Source: Paenalcaligenes hermetiae (GTDB taxonomy: Bacteria; Pseudomonadota; Gammaproteobacteria; Burkholderiales; Burkholderiaceae_B). From it: a stretch of 64,000 nucleotides of DNA. Positions within the stretch are counted from its first letter, which is position 1, and every line of letters starts with the position of its first letter. The position numbers were made by a program, and so were the translations under genes. Under the pieces are notes generated by a model that made no database searches, was not told the DNA's origin, and worked only from the letters and a program-made list of their open reading frames with translations. Shown here in pieces: positions 50,133-59,667 of the stretch. The stretch is taken from contig NZ_BAABKD010000008.1 in assembly GCF_039543645.1 (NCBI RefSeq), forward strand, positions 186,001 to 250,000. Direction: 5' to 3'.

Positions 50133-52223
50133 TCACTGTCCTAGCTCTTGCATTAAGTGCTCATGCAAATTGAAAATTGCGCCACGCCGGCTTCGAACAC
50201 GTTGGTAGCTACCATTAGGCAAGCCTTTCCAAGCAAGCTGATTATCACGCAATGCATAACGAAAGGCCTCGTTAATCACTCGACGTTTTAAACGCCGGTC
50301 AAAAACAGGCACAGCAAGCTCAACCCGACGGAAAAAGTTTCTGTCCATCCAGTCTGCAGAAGAAATATAAAGGTCTTCCGCCCCATCGTTATAAAAATAA
50401 AAAACACGTGAGTGCTCTAAAAACCGGCCAACGATAGAGCGAACTTGGATATTTTCTGATAAGCCAGGCACACCAGGACGTAATGCACAAGCACCACGTA
50501 CAATTAAATCAATACGCACACCGGCTTGACTGGCCTCGTATAAAGCGTGAATGATTTTAGCCTCGAGCAACGAGTTCATTTTTGCCATGATACGTGCTTT
50601 TTTCCCAGCTTTAGCCTGCTCAATTTCACGCTCAATATAAGCCATCATGGTGTCGTGCAAATTAAATGGTGACTGCAATAAAACACGCAGGTTGCGTCGC
50701 GTCCCTAACCCCGTCAACTGACTAAACACCTGTTCCATATCAGCGCAAATATCTGCGTTGGCAGTCATCAAACCAAAGTCGGTATACAGTCGAGCTGTAC
50801 GTGGGTGATAGTTGCCGGTACCCAAATGCCCATAACGACGGATCTCCCCCTGTTCACGACGTAATACCAATGCCATTTTGGCGTGTGTTTTATACCCCAC
50901 TACGCCATAGCTGACATGTGCACCAGCTTCTTCAAGCCGTGCCGCCCAGTTAATATTGGTTTGCTCATCAAACCGAGCCATTAGCTCCACAATCACTGTG
51001 ACCTCTTTACCTGCCTTGGCTGCTTGCATCAAAATAGCCATCAGCTCGGAGTCTTCACCTGTGCGATAAATGGTCTGTTTAATCGCTACCACATGGGGAT
51101 CCAGTGCCGCAGCGCGCAAAAAGCTTAATACGGGCTGAAAAGACTGGTATGGATGGTGCACCAGCTGGTCTTGTTTGGCTATGGCGTGAAATAAATCTTT
51201 AGGGCTGTCCAGTTGGTCAAAAGGAGCAGGAACGGGAGCGTGATATGGGGGGAACACTAAATCCGGACGATCGGGCACATCGCATAAGCGCGATAAGCGC
51301 GATAGATTAACTGGCCCTAGCACGCGATATGTATCATTTTCTGTCAGTAAGAATTCTTTTTGTAAAAACGCCGCCAGTGCATCGGGCATAGAGCGATCGA
51401 CTTCTAAGCGCACTGCCGCCCCAAAATTTCTTTGTGATAGCTCGCCTTGCAAAGCTTGTCGTAGATTAGTGACCTCTTCCTCATCCACAAAAAGATCACT
51501 GTTTCGAGTCACTCGCCACTGATAGCAACCTTTAACATCCATGCCCGGAAAAAGCTCATCAACAAAACAACTAATTAATGCTGTGAGCAAGACATAACCA
51601 TGTGGAATGCCCGCAATCGCTTCGGGCATTTTTAATAAGCGGGGTAAAGCACGTGGTGCTTGCACAATGGCAATCGCCCCTGTGCGCCCAAACGCATCCT
51701 CGCCAGATAAGGAAATAATAAAGTTGAGACTTTTGTTATATACCCGTGGAAAAGGGTGCGCTGGATCTAAGCCAATGGGGGTAAGCAAGGGCATGACCTC
51801 TCGCATAAACGTGTTATAGGCCCAGTCACGCTGTTCTTGTGTCCATTGTGGAACGCGTAAAAGCCCAATCCCCTCTTCCATAAGTGCCGGCAAAACCTGA
51901 TTTAGCAATAATTCGTTTTGCTTATCGACCAAATCATGGGTGCTCTGCTGAATACATGCAAAGGCTTCGAGCGGCGTATAACCATCGGCCTGCATCTGAT
52001 GCGGCGCTTGATCTATTTTTTCTTTAAGACTGGATATACGAATTTCAAAAAACTCGTCCAGATTAGAGCTAACGATGCATAAGTAACGCAAACGTTCTAA
52101 TAACGGCGTGGACGGGTTTTCCGCCATCGCCAATACGCGCTCATTGAATTTCAACAGTGATAGTTCACGGTTAATGAGCATTACATCAGGATTAGGAATC
52201 ATGGAGGCATCTTCTATAGTCAT
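50133..52223 (-). CDS. ppk: Polyphosphate kinase 1
   Basis: Ppk1 reversibly makes polyphosphate from ATP. The N domain starts LINRELSLLKFNERVLAMA; the head domain and two C domains follow. Phosphorylated His lies in GYKTHAKMALVLRRE near residue 440, and RYGHLGTGNYHPRTARLYTD and LIVRGACALRPG are family signatures. Length 696 matches bacterial Ppk1. It is divergent from ppx, with 157 bp between. The start ATG 52223 has weak upstream signal; ATG codons 7 and 14 residues later are alternatives. Confidence 0.97.
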   Translation of the reverse strand: MTIEDASMIPNPDVMLINRELSLLKFNERVLAMAENPSTPLLERLRYLCIVSSNLDEFFEIRISSLKEKIDQAPHQMQADGYTPLEAFACIQQSTHDLVDKQNELLLNQVLPALMEEGIGLLRVPQWTQEQRDWAYNTFMREVMPLLTPIGLDPAHPFPRVYNKSLNFIISLSGEDAFGRTGAIAIVQAPRALPRLLKMPEAIAGIPHGYVLLTALISCFVDELFPGMDVKGCYQWRVTRNSDLFVDEEEVTNLRQALQGELSQRNFGAAVRLEVDRSMPDALAAFLQKEFLLTENDTYRVLGPVNLSRLSRLCDVPDRPDLVFPPYHAPVPAPFDQLDSPKDLFHAIAKQDQLVHHPYQSFQPVLSFLRAAALDPHVVAIKQTIYRTGEDSELMAILMQAAKAGKEVTVIVELMARFDEQTNINWAARLEEAGAHVSYGVVGYKTHAKMALVLRREQGEIRRYGHLGTGNYHPRTARLYTDFGLMTANADICADMEQVFSQLTGLGTRRNLRVLLQSPFNLHDTMMAYIEREIEQAKAGKKARIMAKMNSLLEAKIIHALYEASQAGVRIDLIVRGACALRPGVPGLSENIQVRSIVGRFLEHSRVFYFYNDGAEDLYISSADWMDRNFFRRVELAVPVFDRRLKRRVINEAFRYALRDNQLAWKGLPNGSYQRVRSRRGAIFNLHEHLMQELGQ

Positions 52224-52255
52224 CGTTAGTACCGCAAACCTTATACTTGATTCAT

Positions 52256-52273
52256 TTTACCTGTTTATGACAG
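52256..52273 (-). promoter_or_regulatory. Weak candidate Pho box upstream of ppk
   Basis: On the minus strand CTGTCAT-AAAC-AGGTAAA begins with a perfect Pho half site, but the second half matches only three of seven bases. It is 33 bp upstream of the ppk start. Plausible given the neighbourhood, not firm. Confidence 0.35.
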
Positions 52274-52380
52274 TGATTTTGTTGCGACACCGCAATAAAC
52301 GAATGAGGATTCTTTTTAGACGCTGTGCTTTTGAGTACTTAAACGTATAATCGCAGCATACTCACCACAGATATTCCCTT

Positions 52381-53904
52381 ATGGACCAATTACTTGCCGC
52401 CGTTGATTTAGGCTCTAATAGCTTTCGTTTATCCATTGGGCGGGTGGAACAGCATAATGGGCATGCGCAAATTTATGCCATCGATCGTCTTAACGAGTCA
52501 GTACGCTTAGCTGCTGACATGGGGCCTGATAAGCGCATCCACCCTGACGCCATTAAGCGCGCCGTTACGATTTTGCAGCGTTTTAATGAGCGTATACAGG
52601 GATTTCATCCAAACCGCGTGCGGGCAGTCGCTACGAACACCTTTAGGGTGGCGAGTAACCGCGAAGAAATGCTAAGCGTTGCCGAAGAGGCTTTAGGTTT
52701 TCCTATCGAGGTCATTTCCGGTTACGAGGAAGCGCGTTTAATTTACACAGGCATCAATAACGAGCTCCCCCCCTCCTCCTCGCGACGCCTCATGGTTGAT
52801 ATTGGTGGTGGTTCTACAGAAATCATTATCGGTCGCAACCATCAGCCGTTGCTGCTGTCCTCACTACCGATGGGCTGTGTAAGCTACACAGATCGTTTTT
52901 TTGGTACTGGTCTGATCACCGAAAACCGTATGAATCAAGCCATCTTAGCGGCACGACGCGAGATCGAGGTGATCGCACACCAGTACCGTAAAGCCGGCTG
53001 GCAATACGCTTATGGTTCTTCGGGTACCGCCAAGGGCATAGAGGCCATTCTTGTCGGCAAAGGCTACTCGAAACGCGGCATCACCCTAGAGGGGATGAAC
53101 AAACTCCGCAAAAAGCTTATCCGTGATAAAAAAGTAGTGGCCGAAGACCTGCCCGGGATTAAACCTCACCGGATCCCTGTGCTCGCAGCAGGGCTTGCCA
53201 TTATGATTGCTATTTTTGAAGAGCTGAAAATCAAAACCATGCAGCGCGGTGAGGGGGCTTTACGCATGGGGGTGCTATATGACCTGCTCGGACGTGACTC
53301 CGATCGCGACAAACGAGAGGAAACCGTGATTCAGCTAAGCAAACGCTATCATATTGACCTGAAACAGGCCCAGCGCGTTAAACAAGCTGCAATAGCACTC
53401 TTTCAGCAGCTCCATCTTAAACCCAGCCCAGATACTGAAGACTTAGAAAAAGCCTTGGGTTGGGCTGCCGACCTGCATGAGGTCGGTTTATCTATTGCAC
53501 ACAATGATTACCATAAGCATACGGCTTATGTACTCGGACATGCTGATATGCCCGGCTTTTCACGCGATGACCAAGCCTTACTCGCTTTTTTAAGCTTAGG
53601 ACACCAAGGGCGTATTGATAAACTCAAGCACCACCAACCAAGCCGTAGTGAATGGCTAACCTTATTATGCTTACGTCTAAGCGTTATGCTGATGCGTCGA
53701 CGAGAAGACTTAGATCAGCTACCGATTCGTGTCCAAGTCGATAAAAATGGTGCCACCATTTTTGCTGATAAGCAGTGGATTGCGGCCCGACCGCTTTCCG
53801 AGTTCTCGCTACGCACCGAGCAAAGCGAATGGGCTAAAGCCGATTTCAGCGTTAAGCTGGTTTATAAAAAAGACCTAACTACCTTGGATACGGCAACGAG
53901 CTAA
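52381..53904 (+). CDS. ppx: Exopolyphosphatase (Ppx/GppA family)
   Basis: Ppx releases phosphate from polyphosphate ends; GppA homologues also cleave pppGpp. The actin-like ATPase fold begins LLAAVDLGSNSFRLSIGRVE, then RVRAVATNTFRVASNREEML, EVISGYEEARLIYTGIN and MVDIGGGSTEIIIGRN. The C-terminal helical HD-like region is at about 315-480 (WAADLHEVGLSIAHNDYHKHTAYVL). 507 residues. Its stop overlaps the convergent olsB-like stop by four bases. Next to ppk, polyphosphate turnover is the expected role. Confidence 0.95.
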   Translation: MDQLLAAVDLGSNSFRLSIGRVEQHNGHAQIYAIDRLNESVRLAADMGPDKRIHPDAIKRAVTILQRFNERIQGFHPNRVRAVATNTFRVASNREEMLSVAEEALGFPIEVISGYEEARLIYTGINNELPPSSSRRLMVDIGGGSTEIIIGRNHQPLLLSSLPMGCVSYTDRFFGTGLITENRMNQAILAARREIEVIAHQYRKAGWQYAYGSSGTAKGIEAILVGKGYSKRGITLEGMNKLRKKLIRDKKVVAEDLPGIKPHRIPVLAAGLAIMIAIFEELKIKTMQRGEGALRMGVLYDLLGRDSDRDKREETVIQLSKRYHIDLKQAQRVKQAAIALFQQLHLKPSPDTEDLEKALGWAADLHEVGLSIAHNDYHKHTAYVLGHADMPGFSRDDQALLAFLSLGHQGRIDKLKHHQPSRSEWLTLLCLRLSVMLMRRREDLDQLPIRVQVDKNGATIFADKQWIAARPLSEFSLRTEQSEWAKADFSVKLVYKKDLTTLDTATS

Positions 53905-54686
53905 TCGACTAGGCCAAAATGCTTTTTATAGCGCTCAGGTAACTGAGTAATGTCTAATAACACAGGAAAATCTGCCGTATTAAAATCCGGATCCCATGCG
54001 GGCTCCCCACACAATACGGCACCCAGATTTAAATACCCTTTGATCAGCGGTGGAATACGTGCTGGTAAATCACTATCCAGTTTTTCTACCGGATAGCGAT
54101 GGTGTGGGGTTAAACAAGGCACAGTAGGATTGGCCCGCATGGATTTCTGGGCTTCGCGCCAGACCTTTGCCGCTGTTACCCCGTCATCACGCAGGCTGAC
54201 GCTAGCACAGCCCAATAGATAACGATAACCGCCGGCGCGCATCATGTTCGCGATTCCTACCCATAACAACAGAATCGCACTGCCATTACGGTATTTAGGG
54301 TGGATGCATGAGCGCCCCAGCTCTGCCATCTGTGGCCGCAACGCATCGAGGGGACTTAAATCAAATTCCGATTCGGTATAGTATTTGCCAAGCCGTGCCG
54401 CTTGCTCTGGACGTAAAATGCGATAAGTGCCGACGACTTTTTGCTTAGCACCACCTAAGACCATAAAGTGCTCGCACCAGGCATCGTATTCGTCCTCATC
54501 GATACCACGATGTGCCTCAGGAAATACCGCCTGCATTTCTTGCGAAAAAATGCTAAAGCGCAAGCGCTGCACAGCACGCAGTTCTTTTTTTGTTTGTGCT
54601 AAGCGTAGCTGTAAGCCGTCCTGTTGCGGGCTTTGCCAAACTTGATTAATGAGTAAAGGGGATAAAGCTGAAGAGGTCTGCAACAT
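53901..54686 (-). CDS. Ornithine-acyl carrier protein N-acyltransferase-like GNAT protein (OlsB-like)
   Basis: A 261-residue GNAT-fold acyltransferase. The run LRLAQTKKELRAVQRLRFSIFSQEM, GIDEDEYDAWCEHFMVLG and AELGRSCIHPKYRNGSAILLLW is typical of OlsB, which adds a 3-hydroxyacyl chain to ornithine in the first step of ornithine lipid synthesis. Ornithine lipids replace phospholipids in phosphate-starved bacteria, so its place beside ppx, ppk and pst is telling. No olsA acyltransferase is adjacent. An alternative is another acyl-homoserine-lactone-synthase-like GNAT. Confidence 0.75.
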   Translation of the reverse strand: MLQTSSALSPLLINQVWQSPQQDGLQLRLAQTKKELRAVQRLRFSIFSQEMQAVFPEAHRGIDEDEYDAWCEHFMVLGGAKQKVVGTYRILRPEQAARLGKYYTESEFDLSPLDALRPQMAELGRSCIHPKYRNGSAILLLWVGIANMMRAGGYRYLLGCASVSLRDDGVTAAKVWREAQKSMRANPTVPCLTPHHRYPVEKLDSDLPARIPPLIKGYLNLGAVLCGEPAWDPDFNTADFPVLLDITQLPERYKKHFGLVD

Positions 54687-54742
54687 AGCAAATTGGCTCC
54701 TAAAAGTGCCTTCATCATGCCAAAACTATGTTGCAGCGAGTT

Positions 54743-54765
54743 GACGGTTTTGTGACCAAACCGTC
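54743..54765 (-). other. Inverted repeat between glmM and the olsB-like gene
   Basis: GACGGTTT and AAACCGTC form an 8-bp stem around TGTGACC just downstream of glmM. There is no T-run, so it may be a weak terminator or an mRNA hairpin. Confidence 0.4.
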
Positions 54766-54777
54766 GTATTTAACGAG

Positions 54778-56121
54778 CTAGCCTAAATCCACAGCCATCA
54801 AACGCTCTATGCCTTGATCAACCAAGGCTTGATCCTCGGCCTCGACCATGATGCGTAGCTTGGGCTCTGTACCCGATGGGCGAATTAACACACGCCCTTG
54901 CTGCCCTAGCTCGGCTTCTAGCTGTTCTTTTGCAGAGACAAGCGCTTGACACTGTGTCCAGTCTCGACCTTGTTCCCACGCTACGTTTACCATTTTTTGC
55001 GGATACATTTTCAGATCATCGACAAGCTCACGTAATAAGCTGCCGTGATGACGCATCGCCGTAAGAATCTGTAAAGCTGCAATAATCCCATCACCGGTTG
55101 TATGGTGATCTAAGCACAATAGATGCCCGGAGCTTTCACCACCGTAGAGCCAGCCTTTTTCCAACAGCTTTTCTAGCACATAGCGGTCACCCACATTTGC
55201 ACGAATAAACTCTACACCCAAGGCTTTTAAGCGATTCTCTAAGCCTAGGTTTGTCATTAGCGTCCCGACCACGCCTTTTACCGGCTGCGTTAACATTCGG
55301 TCACGCACAATCATGTATAGCAGCTCATCGCCATTATAAAGACGACCATCGCTACCCACCATTTGCAGACGATCCGCATCACCATCTAAAGCAATCCCCA
55401 AGTCTGCCCCGCGCTCTTGAACAACGCGAAGCAAATGCTCTGGGCACATGGCCCCTACGCCATCATTGATATTAAAACCATTGGGTTCGCAGCCGATGGC
55501 GTGTACCTCGGCACCTAATTCACGAAATACGTGCGGTGCAATATGGTATGCCGCTCCATGCGCTGCATCAACCACCAATTTTAAACCAGCCAGATCTAAC
55601 TCGTTGGGAAAGGTGCTTTTACAAAACTCGATATAGCGCCCTGCTGAGTCCTCAAGGCGTCGCGCACGCCCAAGTCTATCGGAAGACACACACTCTACTG
55701 GTGAATCTAGCGCTTGCTCAATCTGCAGTTCCAGCTCATCAGGCAGCTTCATGCCCTGAGCAGAAAAAAACTTAATGCCGTTATCCTGATATGGATTATG
55801 TGAAGCACTAATCACAATACCAGCGGTTAAACGCAGCGTTCGTGTTAAATACGCCACGGCTGGAGTAGGCACAGGCCCAGCAAGCAACACATCCACCCCA
55901 GCAGCCGATAGCCCTGCTTCTAGGGCGGATTCCAACATATAACCAGAGATACGCGTATCTTTACCAATAATGACGGTGGGGCGATTCACAGTAGTATGTG
56001 CTTTCGCTAATACTTTGCCTGCAGCATAACCCAAGCGCAAAGCAAATTCCGCGTTAATCGTCGGCCCGCCGACTTCGCCACGAATCCCATCCGTTCCAAA
56101 ATATTTACGATTACTCATCAT
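54778..56121 (-). CDS. glmM: Phosphoglucosamine mutase
   Basis: GlmM interconverts glucosamine-6-P and glucosamine-1-P for UDP-GlcNAc synthesis. The phospho-serine lies in GIVISASHNPYQDNGIKFF near residue 104; the metal loop is DGDADR in LGIALDGDADRLQMVG; the sugar loop GGESSGH and phosphate loop RPSGTEPKLRIMVEA follow. 447 residues. It overlaps folP by 11 bp, the ftsH-folP-glmM order common in proteobacteria. Confidence 0.97.
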   Translation of the reverse strand: MMSNRKYFGTDGIRGEVGGPTINAEFALRLGYAAGKVLAKAHTTVNRPTVIIGKDTRISGYMLESALEAGLSAAGVDVLLAGPVPTPAVAYLTRTLRLTAGIVISASHNPYQDNGIKFFSAQGMKLPDELELQIEQALDSPVECVSSDRLGRARRLEDSAGRYIEFCKSTFPNELDLAGLKLVVDAAHGAAYHIAPHVFRELGAEVHAIGCEPNGFNINDGVGAMCPEHLLRVVQERGADLGIALDGDADRLQMVGSDGRLYNGDELLYMIVRDRMLTQPVKGVVGTLMTNLGLENRLKALGVEFIRANVGDRYVLEKLLEKGWLYGGESSGHLLCLDHHTTGDGIIAALQILTAMRHHGSLLRELVDDLKMYPQKMVNVAWEQGRDWTQCQALVSAKEQLEAELGQQGRVLIRPSGTEPKLRIMVEAEDQALVDQGIERLMAVDLG

Positions 56122-56953
56122 TGATTCCTTGTTCTACTGCTTGCCATACTCGTAAAGCATCCGCTGACTCAGCTACATCATGGACTCGTACCACTGCCGC
56201 GCCACGCGCCACCGCCGCAAGCATACCAGCCAAGCTGCCTGCTAGCCGCTGCTGAGGAGGACGATTTACTACATGTCCGATCATCGACTTGCGTGAGAGC
56301 CCGATGAGCCAAGGATAGGATTCTATCTGAATAGCAGCCAAATCACGTAAAAGGCTGTAATTATGTGCAACGGTTTTCCCAAAGCCCAAGCCTGGATCTA
56401 GCATAATCCGCTCTGGAACTACCCCCGCACCCCGTAGTGCCTGAACGCGCTGTAGAAGAAACTGACGCACCTCGGCATACAAGTCGTCATAATGGGGCTG
56501 TTTCTGCATGGTTTTAGGCTCACCCTGCATATGCATCACGCACAAACCACAAGATGAGTCAGCAACTGCTGCTACCGAAGCAGGGTCCCTAAAACCGGCA
56601 ATATCATTAATAATGTCTGCCCCCGCATCCAGTACGGCCCGCATGACCTCTGGTTTAAATGTATCTACCGATAAAGGGATATTGAGCTCACGCAATGCTT
56701 CGATCACGGGCAGCAGCCGGCGTAGTTCCTCTTGTACGGATACGGGCTCCGCTCCAGGGCGTGTGGACTCACCCCCTATATCAAGAATATCAGCCCCCTC
56801 TGCCACAAGCTGCTGTGCGTGCGCAATAGCCGCATCGGTTTGAATATACTGATTTCCATCAGAAAATGAGTCTGGGGTAACGTTGACAATCCCCATCAAT
56901 AACGGGCGCTCCAACCCGAGTTCGAAGCGCCCGCAAAGCCATGTTTTATTCAT
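56111..56953 (-). CDS. folP: Dihydropteroate synthase
   Basis: FolP joins p-aminobenzoate to dihydropterin pyrophosphate in folate synthesis and is the sulfonamide target. Signatures are GIVNVTPDSFSDGN near residue 22, DIGGESTRPGAEPV near 57, and downstream LDPGLGFGKT and IGLSRKSMIG. 280 residues. It lies 23 bp downstream of ftsH and overlaps glmM. No resistance-type insertion is evident. Confidence 0.96.
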   Translation of the reverse strand: MNKTWLCGRFELGLERPLLMGIVNVTPDSFSDGNQYIQTDAAIAHAQQLVAEGADILDIGGESTRPGAEPVSVQEELRRLLPVIEALRELNIPLSVDTFKPEVMRAVLDAGADIINDIAGFRDPASVAAVADSSCGLCVMHMQGEPKTMQKQPHYDDLYAEVRQFLLQRVQALRGAGVVPERIMLDPGLGFGKTVAHNYSLLRDLAAIQIESYPWLIGLSRKSMIGHVVNRPPQQRLAGSLAGMLAAVARGAAVVRVHDVAESADALRVWQAVEQGINDE

Positions 56954-56976
56954 GGAACAATACGATTTAAAAAATG

Positions 56977-58911
56977 TTAGACCGGTGTTGTCGCTGGTTT
57001 ATCATCAGCGGGTTTGTCTTCTGTTTTTGGCTCAGAAGGCTCCACCTGGGCCCCAGCGGTAGGCGGGGTTGAATCAGATTTATCTGATTTATTATCAGAG
57101 TAATCTTTGGGTGGACGGGGTGGGCGACCTGCCATGATGTCATCGATTTGATCCGCATCAATGGTCTCCCACTCTAATAGAGCCTGGGTCATCGCTTCCA
57201 TTTTGTCGCGATTATCCTCGATGAGCTTGCGTGCTACATTGTATTGCTCATCAATGATTTTGCGTACCTCTTGGTCCACTTTTTGCATAGTGGCTTCAGA
57301 GATGTTCGTGGTTTTAGTCACGCTACGCCCCAAGAAAACCTCGCCTTCGTTTTCGGCATACACCACAGGGCCCAACGTATCTGTCATCCCATAACGGGTC
57401 ACAATATCGCGCGCGATCTGGGTGGCTCGCTCAAAGTCATTAGAGGCTCCGGTCGTCATTTGATTCATGAAGACCTCTTCGGCAATACGCCCCCCAAACA
57501 ACACAGCAATCATATTGAGCAAGCGCTCTTTATCCATGCTATAGCGGTCCGTTTCAGGAAGCTGCATAGTCACCCCTAAAGCACGCCCACGGGGAATAAT
57601 TGTGACCTTGTGTACTGGATCGGTTTTAGGTAGCAGGCGCGCAACCAGCGCGTGGCCTGATTCGTGATAAGCCGTATTACGACGCTCTTCTTCGGGCATG
57701 ATCATTGAGCGACGCTCTGCACCCATGATGATTTTATCTTTGGCTTTTTCAAAGTCTTGCATATCCACGGTACGACCGTTACGACGCGCCGCAAAAAGGG
57801 CGGCTTCGTTGACTAGGTTCGCCAAATCAGCCCCAGAAAAGCCAGGTGTACCACGGGCTAAAATCTGTGCATCGACGTTCGGCGCCAAAGGTACCTTGCG
57901 CATGTGTACATGCAAAATTTGCTCACGACCACGAATGTCGGGTAATGACACCACCACTTGGCGGTCAAAACGACCTGGACGCAATAGCGCTGGATCCAAA
58001 ACATCGGGACGGTTTGTGGCCGCGATAACAATGACCCCCTGCCCTTTTTCAAAGCCATCCATTTCGACTAAGAGCTGGTTTAAAGTCTGTTCGCGCTCAT
58101 CATTACCACCGCCCAAGCCCGCACCACGCTGACGCCCTACGGCATCAATCTCATCGATAAAAATAATGCATGGAGCGTGTTTTTTGGCGTTTTCAAACAT
58201 GTCTCGCACACGTGCCGCCCCAACCCCTACAAACATTTCCACAAAATCAGAACCAGAAATGCTAAAGAAAGGGACTTTGGCTTCGCCAGCAATTGCACGA
58301 GCTAATAAAGTTTTACCGGTTCCAGGAGGGCCCACCATGAGGACCCCACGGGGGATACGACCGCCTAGGCGCTGAAAGCGCGAAGGGTCACGTAAGAAAT
58401 CCACCAGCTCTTGTACGTCCTCTTTGGCCTCATCGCAGCCAGCAACATCAGCAAAGGTGATGGTGTTAGCGTTTTCGTCGAGCATGCGCGCTCGGGATTT
58501 TCCGAAGCTAAAAGCCCCGCCTTTGCCGCCGCCCTGCATTTGACGCATGAAAAAGATCCACACCCCAATCAAAAGGAGCATGGGGAACCAAGAAATAAAA
58601 ATACTGGTTAAGAATGAGGGCTCTTCACGTGCTTTGCCTGATACCTGAACACCGGATTTGACGAGTTCGGGTACCATCCATAAATCACCAGGCGACGTCA
58701 ACGAGTATGGACGCCCGGAATCTGGCGTGACGTAAAGTGTATCGCCTTGAATATCGACTTTGGAGATACGCCCAGAGCGCGCATCGTCCATAAACTGGGT
58801 ATAAGTCACACCGTCGGTAGCCGAAGGACGCCCGTCAAACTGTTTAAATACGGTAAACAGAACTAGCGCAATGACCATCCAAACGGCGACTTTGGAAAAT
58901 GAGTTGTTCAA
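56977..58911 (-). CDS. ftsH: ATP-dependent zinc metalloprotease FtsH
   Basis: FtsH is a membrane-anchored AAA+ protease that removes damaged membrane and regulatory proteins (sigma-32, LpxC). TTG 58911 is the likely start: AGGAGG lies six bases upstream and it gives MNNSFSKVAVWMVIALVLF as in relatives; in-frame GTG 58914 and TTG 58917 are too close to the site. Two membrane helices flank the periplasmic domain (about 1-125), then Walker A GPPGTGKT, Walker B IIFIDEIDAVG, and zinc motif HESGH in NTAYHESGHALVARLL. The C-tail is Pro/Ser/Asp-rich. 644 residues. Confidence 0.97.
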   Translation of the reverse strand: MNNSFSKVAVWMVIALVLFTVFKQFDGRPSATDGVTYTQFMDDARSGRISKVDIQGDTLYVTPDSGRPYSLTSPGDLWMVPELVKSGVQVSGKAREEPSFLTSIFISWFPMLLLIGVWIFFMRQMQGGGKGGAFSFGKSRARMLDENANTITFADVAGCDEAKEDVQELVDFLRDPSRFQRLGGRIPRGVLMVGPPGTGKTLLARAIAGEAKVPFFSISGSDFVEMFVGVGAARVRDMFENAKKHAPCIIFIDEIDAVGRQRGAGLGGGNDEREQTLNQLLVEMDGFEKGQGVIVIAATNRPDVLDPALLRPGRFDRQVVVSLPDIRGREQILHVHMRKVPLAPNVDAQILARGTPGFSGADLANLVNEAALFAARRNGRTVDMQDFEKAKDKIIMGAERRSMIMPEEERRNTAYHESGHALVARLLPKTDPVHKVTIIPRGRALGVTMQLPETDRYSMDKERLLNMIAVLFGGRIAEEVFMNQMTTGASNDFERATQIARDIVTRYGMTDTLGPVVYAENEGEVFLGRSVTKTTNISEATMQKVDQEVRKIIDEQYNVARKLIEDNRDKMEAMTQALLEWETIDADQIDDIMAGRPPRPPKDYSDNKSDKSDSTPPTAGAQVEPSEPKTEDKPADDKPATTPV

Positions 58912-59014
58912 CACCAACCTCCTAGTTGCTTAAACCTGTACGGCTAAAACTGACAACAAGCTGTACAAGTGCCAATTTGAACATTCTACCCGATATTGGG
59001 AAGGAGTAGCGCAA

Positions 59015-59650
59015 TCAAGCCTGTTTTAATTGACGCCCAACCAAAAAGGTTTCTGCTGAGCGATCACGTGAGGATTTGGGCTTGCGCGTGTTTACCTGAC
59101 GGAAATGTTCTTTAAATGATTGTACAATCTGTGAAAATCCACTGCCATGGAAGGCTTTGACAATCAAAGCCCCGTTGGGTTGCAAGTGACTTAATGCAAA
59201 ATCTAAAGCCAATTCACAAACATGTTGGATACGCACCGAATCCGCAGCGGCCACACCCGATAAATTGGGGGCCATATCGGAAATAACAAGGTCTACTTTT
59301 TGCTCCCCAAGCAAATTTTTTAACTGATCTAGTACCTCATCTTCCCTAAAGTCGCCTAAAATAAACTCGACGCCATCAATCGGCTCCATTGGCAACATAT
59401 CTAAAGCAATAATACGGCCGTTAATCTGGCCGTTTTGCATTAAGCGCTCGCGTGCGACTTGTGACCAGCTGCCTGGTGCAGCCCCTAAGTCGACCACAAC
59501 GTTGCCCGGATGCAACAGTTTTTCGGTTTCTATAATTTCTAATAATTTAAAAGCAGCGCGGGCTCTATAACCCTTTTGTTGCGCTAGTTTGACATAAGGG
59601 TCATTAATATGCCGATGCACCCATGCTTTAGAGGTTTTTTTCTTGCCCAT
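59015..59650 (-). CDS. rlmE: 23S rRNA (uridine-2552-2'-O)-methyltransferase
   Basis: RlmE (FtsJ/RrmJ) methylates U2552 in the 50S subunit. The Rossmann SAM site VVDLGAAPGSWSQVARERL near residue 52, and the catalytic K-D-K-E residues in SDMAPNLSG, IVKAFHGSGF and the N-terminal lysine region are recognisable. 211 residues. Upstream of ftsH as in most proteobacteria; it is divergent from yhbY with only 17 bp between starts, so its promoter lies partly in yhbY. Confidence 0.95.
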   Translation of the reverse strand: MGKKKTSKAWVHRHINDPYVKLAQQKGYRARAAFKLLEIIETEKLLHPGNVVVDLGAAPGSWSQVARERLMQNGQINGRIIALDMLPMEPIDGVEFILGDFREDEVLDQLKNLLGEQKVDLVISDMAPNLSGVAAADSVRIQHVCELALDFALSHLQPNGALIVKAFHGSGFSQIVQSFKEHFRQVNTRKPKSSRDRSAETFLVGRQLKQA

Positions 59651-59667
59651 TCCCGTACAATCTCATT

